Assembly: GCA_024643445.1 (NCBI GenBank)
Contig: JAHEMX010000098.1
Coordinates: 1-9,640 of the forward strand
Origin: Desulfobulbaceae bacterium
GTDB taxonomy: Bacteria > Desulfobacterota > Desulfobulbia > Desulfobulbales > Desulfocapsaceae
Length of the DNA: 9,640 nt
Direction: 5' to 3'
Position 1 is the stretch's first letter. Each line of letters begins with the position of its first letter. This document shows, piece by piece, positions 7,733-9,640 of this stretch. The notes beneath the pieces are model-generated. The model made no database searches, was not told where the DNA came from, and saw nothing but the letters and a program-made list of their open reading frames with translations. The translations under genes were made by a program, and so were the position numbers.

Positions 7733-7786
7733 CGGAGGCGAAGATTACTTGCGACGCAGCGATAAATCAACCGTTTTTGTGGGCCG

Positions 7787-8881
7787 CTAGCGCTCTCCCC
7801 AGGGTTTGGGCATAAAGAGGTATTCATAGATACCCAGGGCGTATCGGTCTGTCATTCCGGCAATATAGTCACAAACACGCCGATGGGCGGTTTTTTCATC
7901 GGGCCAGTCTCTTTTTCTATCGTCAATAAGCCAGGCATCACCGTATCTCTTGACCAGCCCGTGCTGCATGAAGTAGGCATAAAGTTCACGGATGATCCGC
8001 TGGGCCTTTTCAAACTCCTGGTGCACCCAGGCATCCCGGTACACCTTCTCGTGAAGAAAACCGCGCAGGCCGGCAATGGCCTCCAGCATCAGCCCACTGA
8101 CATGCAGGCCGCCGTCGTCAGCGGTGAGCGTCTCGACAATGACGTCCCTGACCATGCTGCCGATTCTCTGGGAGTGCTTCTCTCCGACGACCCGGTTGAT
8201 GGTGCCGGGAACATCGCTCTCCTTCAGGATTCCGGCCCTGAGGGCGTCATCGAGATCATGATTCACGTAAGCAATAATGTCGGCCAGGCGGACGACCTGG
8301 CCCTCAAGCGTCATGGCCAGCTCTGAGTGAGAGGTCGGTATAATGTCGTCTGTGCCTTTTGAATGCCTGACGATGCCGTTGCGCACCTCGAAGGTAAGGT
8401 TTAATCCGCGCCCGCGGTTCTCAAGAAAATCAACGACCCTGAGGCTGTGCAGGTAATGCTTGAAGCCCCCCGGATGCAGCTCGTTCAGGGTCACTTCTCC
8501 GGCATGGCCAAAGGGGGTATGACCGAGATCATGCCCAAGGGCGATTGCCTCGGTAAGGGGCTCGTTCAGACAGAGAGCGGCGGCTATGGTCCGGGCTATC
8601 TGCGACACCTCGAGCACATGGGTCAGACGGGTCCGGTAATGATCGCCCATCGGGGCAAGAAATACCTGGGTCTTGTACTTGAGGCGGCGAAAGGTCTTTG
8701 AGTGAATGATCCGATCCCGATCCCGCTGAAAGGGAAGACGAATGTCGCAGGCATCTTCCTCTTCGGCAACCCGCCGCCCCCTGGAATTCATGCTGCGGGA
8801 GGCGTAGGGGGACAGGATAAGATCTTCCCGTTCCTCAAGCTGTTTTTTAATTGATGTACCGACAACCGGAACAAAACTCAT
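7787..8881 (-). CDS. dgt: dGTPase-family HD-domain deoxynucleoside triphosphate triphosphohydrolase
   Basis: This is a member of the dGTPase-like family, which cleaves deoxynucleoside triphosphates to the nucleoside and triphosphate and so trims dNTP pools. The metal-binding HD signature is complete: H88 (RLTHVLEVSQIAR), H117-D118 (LGHDLGHTPFGH) and D201 (VRLADIIAYVNHDLDD). Also typical are SPYASRS (24-30), the R-rich FRRLKYKTQVF (65-75) and SHSELAMTLEGQVVRLAD (184-201). At 364 residues it belongs with the shorter dGTPase-like proteins rather than the roughly 500-residue E. coli Dgt, so specificity for dGTP alone should not be assumed. The ATG at 8881 is the only reasonable start, with the conserved region beginning near residue 13; GGGTGA is a modest ribosome binding site. 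The gene is first in its direction and divergent from the transporter at 9211. A palindromic element lies about 22 bp upstream. Confidence 0.95.
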   Translation of the reverse strand: MSFVPVVGTSIKKQLEEREDLILSPYASRSMNSRGRRVAEEEDACDIRLPFQRDRDRIIHSKTFRRLKYKTQVFLAPMGDHYRTRLTHVLEVSQIARTIAAALCLNEPLTEAIALGHDLGHTPFGHAGEVTLNELHPGGFKHYLHSLRVVDFLENRGRGLNLTFEVRNGIVRHSKGTDDIIPTSHSELAMTLEGQVVRLADIIAYVNHDLDDALRAGILKESDVPGTINRVVGEKHSQRIGSMVRDVIVETLTADDGGLHVSGLMLEAIAGLRGFLHEKVYRDAWVHQEFEKAQRIIRELYAYFMQHGLVKRYGDAWLIDDRKRDWPDEKTAHRRVCDYIAGMTDRYALGIYEYLFMPKPWGER

Positions 8882-8902
8882 GAGCCGTCACCCGAACAAG
8901 GA

Positions 8903-8930
8903 GGTAAATTACTGTATTTACATGTTTACC
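8903..8930. promoter_or_regulatory. Nested inverted repeat upstream of dgt, operator-like
   Basis: GGTAAA (8903-8908) pairs with TTTACC (8925-8930), and a nested GTAAAT (8904-8909) pairs with ATTTAC (8916-8921). TTTACC is then repeated directly at 8931-8936. The cluster is AT-rich compared with the flanks and lies 22 bp before the dgt start codon, where a repressor or activator could act. No T run follows the arms on either strand, so a terminator is unlikely. No good sigma-70 promoter overlaps it, and the regulator is unknown. Confidence 0.4.
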
Positions 8931-9041
8931 TTTACCACACCCACCTATTTGTGCAAGAACCAAAAACAGGCAGGCCTCAATCGCCCCGAGGCAGACAATG
9001 CTGTTCGGCGACGCCAGGCAGGCGCTTTCCACCAGAAGGCG

Positions 9042-9112
9042 GCAGCGGTTCGCATCGATCAGCCGGATCGCAGTACACGCACCCGGGCTCTGCTGGTTCT
9101 TGAAACCGCTGC
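9042..9112. repeat. Spaced inverted repeat upstream of the transporter gene
   Basis: GCAGCGGTT (9042-9050) and AACCGCTGC (9104-9112) form a perfect 9-bp inverted repeat around 53 bases. Inside it, CGATC-AGCCG-GATCG makes a second small hairpin near 9055-9069, and ACCAG (9031-9035)/CTGGT (9093-9097) is a further pairing that would compete. No T run follows either arm, so it is not a normal terminator. It could be a pair of regulator half-sites able to loop, or part of a structured RNA leader; the sequence alone does not decide. Confidence 0.45.
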
Positions 9113-9128
9113 AAAAAGCTGTTATTGC
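9100..9128 (+). promoter_or_regulatory. Weak promoter candidate for the UMF1-type transporter
   Basis: TTGAAA (9100-9105) and TATTGC (9123-9128) are spaced by 17 bp on the plus strand; the first matches the -35 consensus at five of six positions, the second matches the -10 at only three. The right arm of the upstream inverted repeat (9104-9112) overlaps the -35 box, which could make it a regulated promoter. Transcripts would carry a leader of about 75 nt before the ATG at 9211. Confidence 0.3.
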
Positions 9129-9210
9129 ATAACGTGAAATATCTCGGAGAAGACCCCGACGGTTCCCGCTTCACGGCACGCTCCGCCAAGCCCTTTCAGA
9201 ACGAGGACAG

Positions 9211-9640
9211 ATGCTTAAGAAATTCGGCATGAGCAGAGAAGAGCTGAGCTGGCTGCTCTACGATGTGGGGAATTCCGCTTTTGTCCTGGTCATGGTTACG
9301 GCAATCATGCCCATCTACTTCAAGGATGTGGCGGCATACGGCATCCCGGGTACCGTATCAACGGCCTACTGGGGATACGCCAATTCCACGGCAGCGCTCA
9401 TCCTGGCTCTGCTCTCGCCGATTCTCGGCGCCCTTGCCGACCATCGGGGACAGAAGAAACGTTTTCTCTTTTTCTTCATCCTCACCGGCCTGTTTTTCAC
9501 CCTGGCACTCACCTTTATAGGGAAAGGGCAATGGCAGCTCTGCCTGGGGGCCTTTGTCTGTGCCCGGATCGGCTGGGCCGGGGCCAATGTTTTTTATGAT
9601 GCCTTCCTTGTCGATATAACCACACCCGGGCGCATGGACA
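9211..9640 (+). CDS. MFS transporter, UMF1 / Atg22-like family (partial, N-terminal part)
   Basis: This is an inner-membrane transporter cut by the right edge: 143 codons plus one base are visible. The N-terminus carries WLLYDVGNSAF (14-24), the typical opening of the UMF1 family (W-x-x-Y-D-x-x-N-S-A-F). A first membrane span follows at about 24-37, and a second at about 55-77 leads into GALADHRGQKKR (73-84), the cytoplasmic loop resembling the MFS motif A. Further spans are near 86-103 and 109-128, followed by NVFYDAFLVDIT (126-137), again typical of the family. About 12 spans are expected in the whole protein. The substrate of bacterial UMF1 proteins is generally unknown; yeast Atg22 exports vacuolar amino acids, which should not be transferred without evidence. 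The ATG at 9211 has GAGG four bases upstream; the next ATG, at 9229, has no ribosome binding site. It is divergent from dgt. Confidence 0.92.
   Translation, partial: MLKKFGMSREELSWLLYDVGNSAFVLVMVTAIMPIYFKDVAAYGIPGTVSTAYWGYANSTAALILALLSPILGALADHRGQKKRFLFFFILTGLFFTLALTFIGKGQWQLCLGAFVCARIGWAGANVFYDAFLVDITTPGRMD

Larger units (their letters stand above)
8937..9210. other. Divergent intergenic region with no assignable gene
   Basis: This is the main part of the 329-bp space between dgt and the transporter. No RNA family, tRNA or known protein is recognised. Several short frames have GC-rich third positions like real genes. On the plus strand, a 71-codon frame starting at ATG 8922 ends in TGA 9135-9137, which overlaps a GTG at 9134 opening a 32-codon frame that stops at 9232, inside the transporter gene. 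On the minus strand a frame with ...RLIDANRCRLLVESACLASP... runs through 9080-9020. None has a good ribosome binding site and they contradict each other, so I annotate none as a gene. The region may be a decayed gene or a structured leader. Confidence 0.5.

Noticed and set aside
7657..7786. T-box or other tRNA-sensing leader upstream of valS
   Set aside because: The gap is only 130 bp, with no T-box core sequence and no terminator hairpin. Such control is also unusual for valS in this group.
8847..9032. Minus-strand frame with a GTG start overlapping the dgt start
   Set aside because: It overlaps the dgt N-terminus in another frame, has no ribosome binding site, and its second half loses coding-like composition.

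Overview
The window looks like a chromosomal housekeeping stretch from a Gram-negative, cytochrome-rich deltaproteobacterium, most likely of the Desulfuromonadales type (Geobacter/Desulfuromonas/Pelobacter relatives). That placement is inferred from three things: a small exported multiheme cytochrome of the c3/c7 class, a system II (ResB/CcsB) cytochrome c maturation pair, and a cysteine-ribbon acidic protein next to nadC and valS. No database search was possible, so the genus is not fixed.

Almost everything is on the minus strand. From left to right: the N-terminal part of a periplasmic multiheme cytochrome c (1-332, cut by the window edge); ccsB/ccsA (439-1284) and resB/ccs1 (1367-2680), which together form the membrane heme-export and ligation machine that would mature that cytochrome; a gene-free stretch with short tandem repeats; a rho-independent terminator and a tRNA-Phe(GAA) with its own promoter; an acidic zinc-ribbon protein of unknown function (3158-3973); nadC (4107-4952, NAD biosynthesis); valS (4990-7656, valyl-tRNA synthetase); and a dGTPase-family HD hydrolase (7787-8881). 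Transcription runs right to left, so dgt, valS and nadC come in that order. Only 37 bp separate valS and nadC, so these two are probably cotranscribed. The zinc-ribbon gene and the tRNA each have promoter-like sequences of their own.

After a 329-bp divergent intergenic region (8882-9210) with two sets of inverted repeats and short coding-like frames, the only clear plus-strand gene begins at 9211. It is a major-facilitator transporter of the UMF1/Atg22-like family and runs off the right edge.

I see no CRISPR array, insertion sequence, phage gene, toxin-antitoxin pair or defence system. The parts least explained by known genes are the 10-bp tandem repeats just 3' of tRNA-Phe, the repeated acidic/aromatic motif in the zinc-ribbon protein, and the divergent dgt/transporter intergenic region. 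These are modest leads, and I do not claim a new system.
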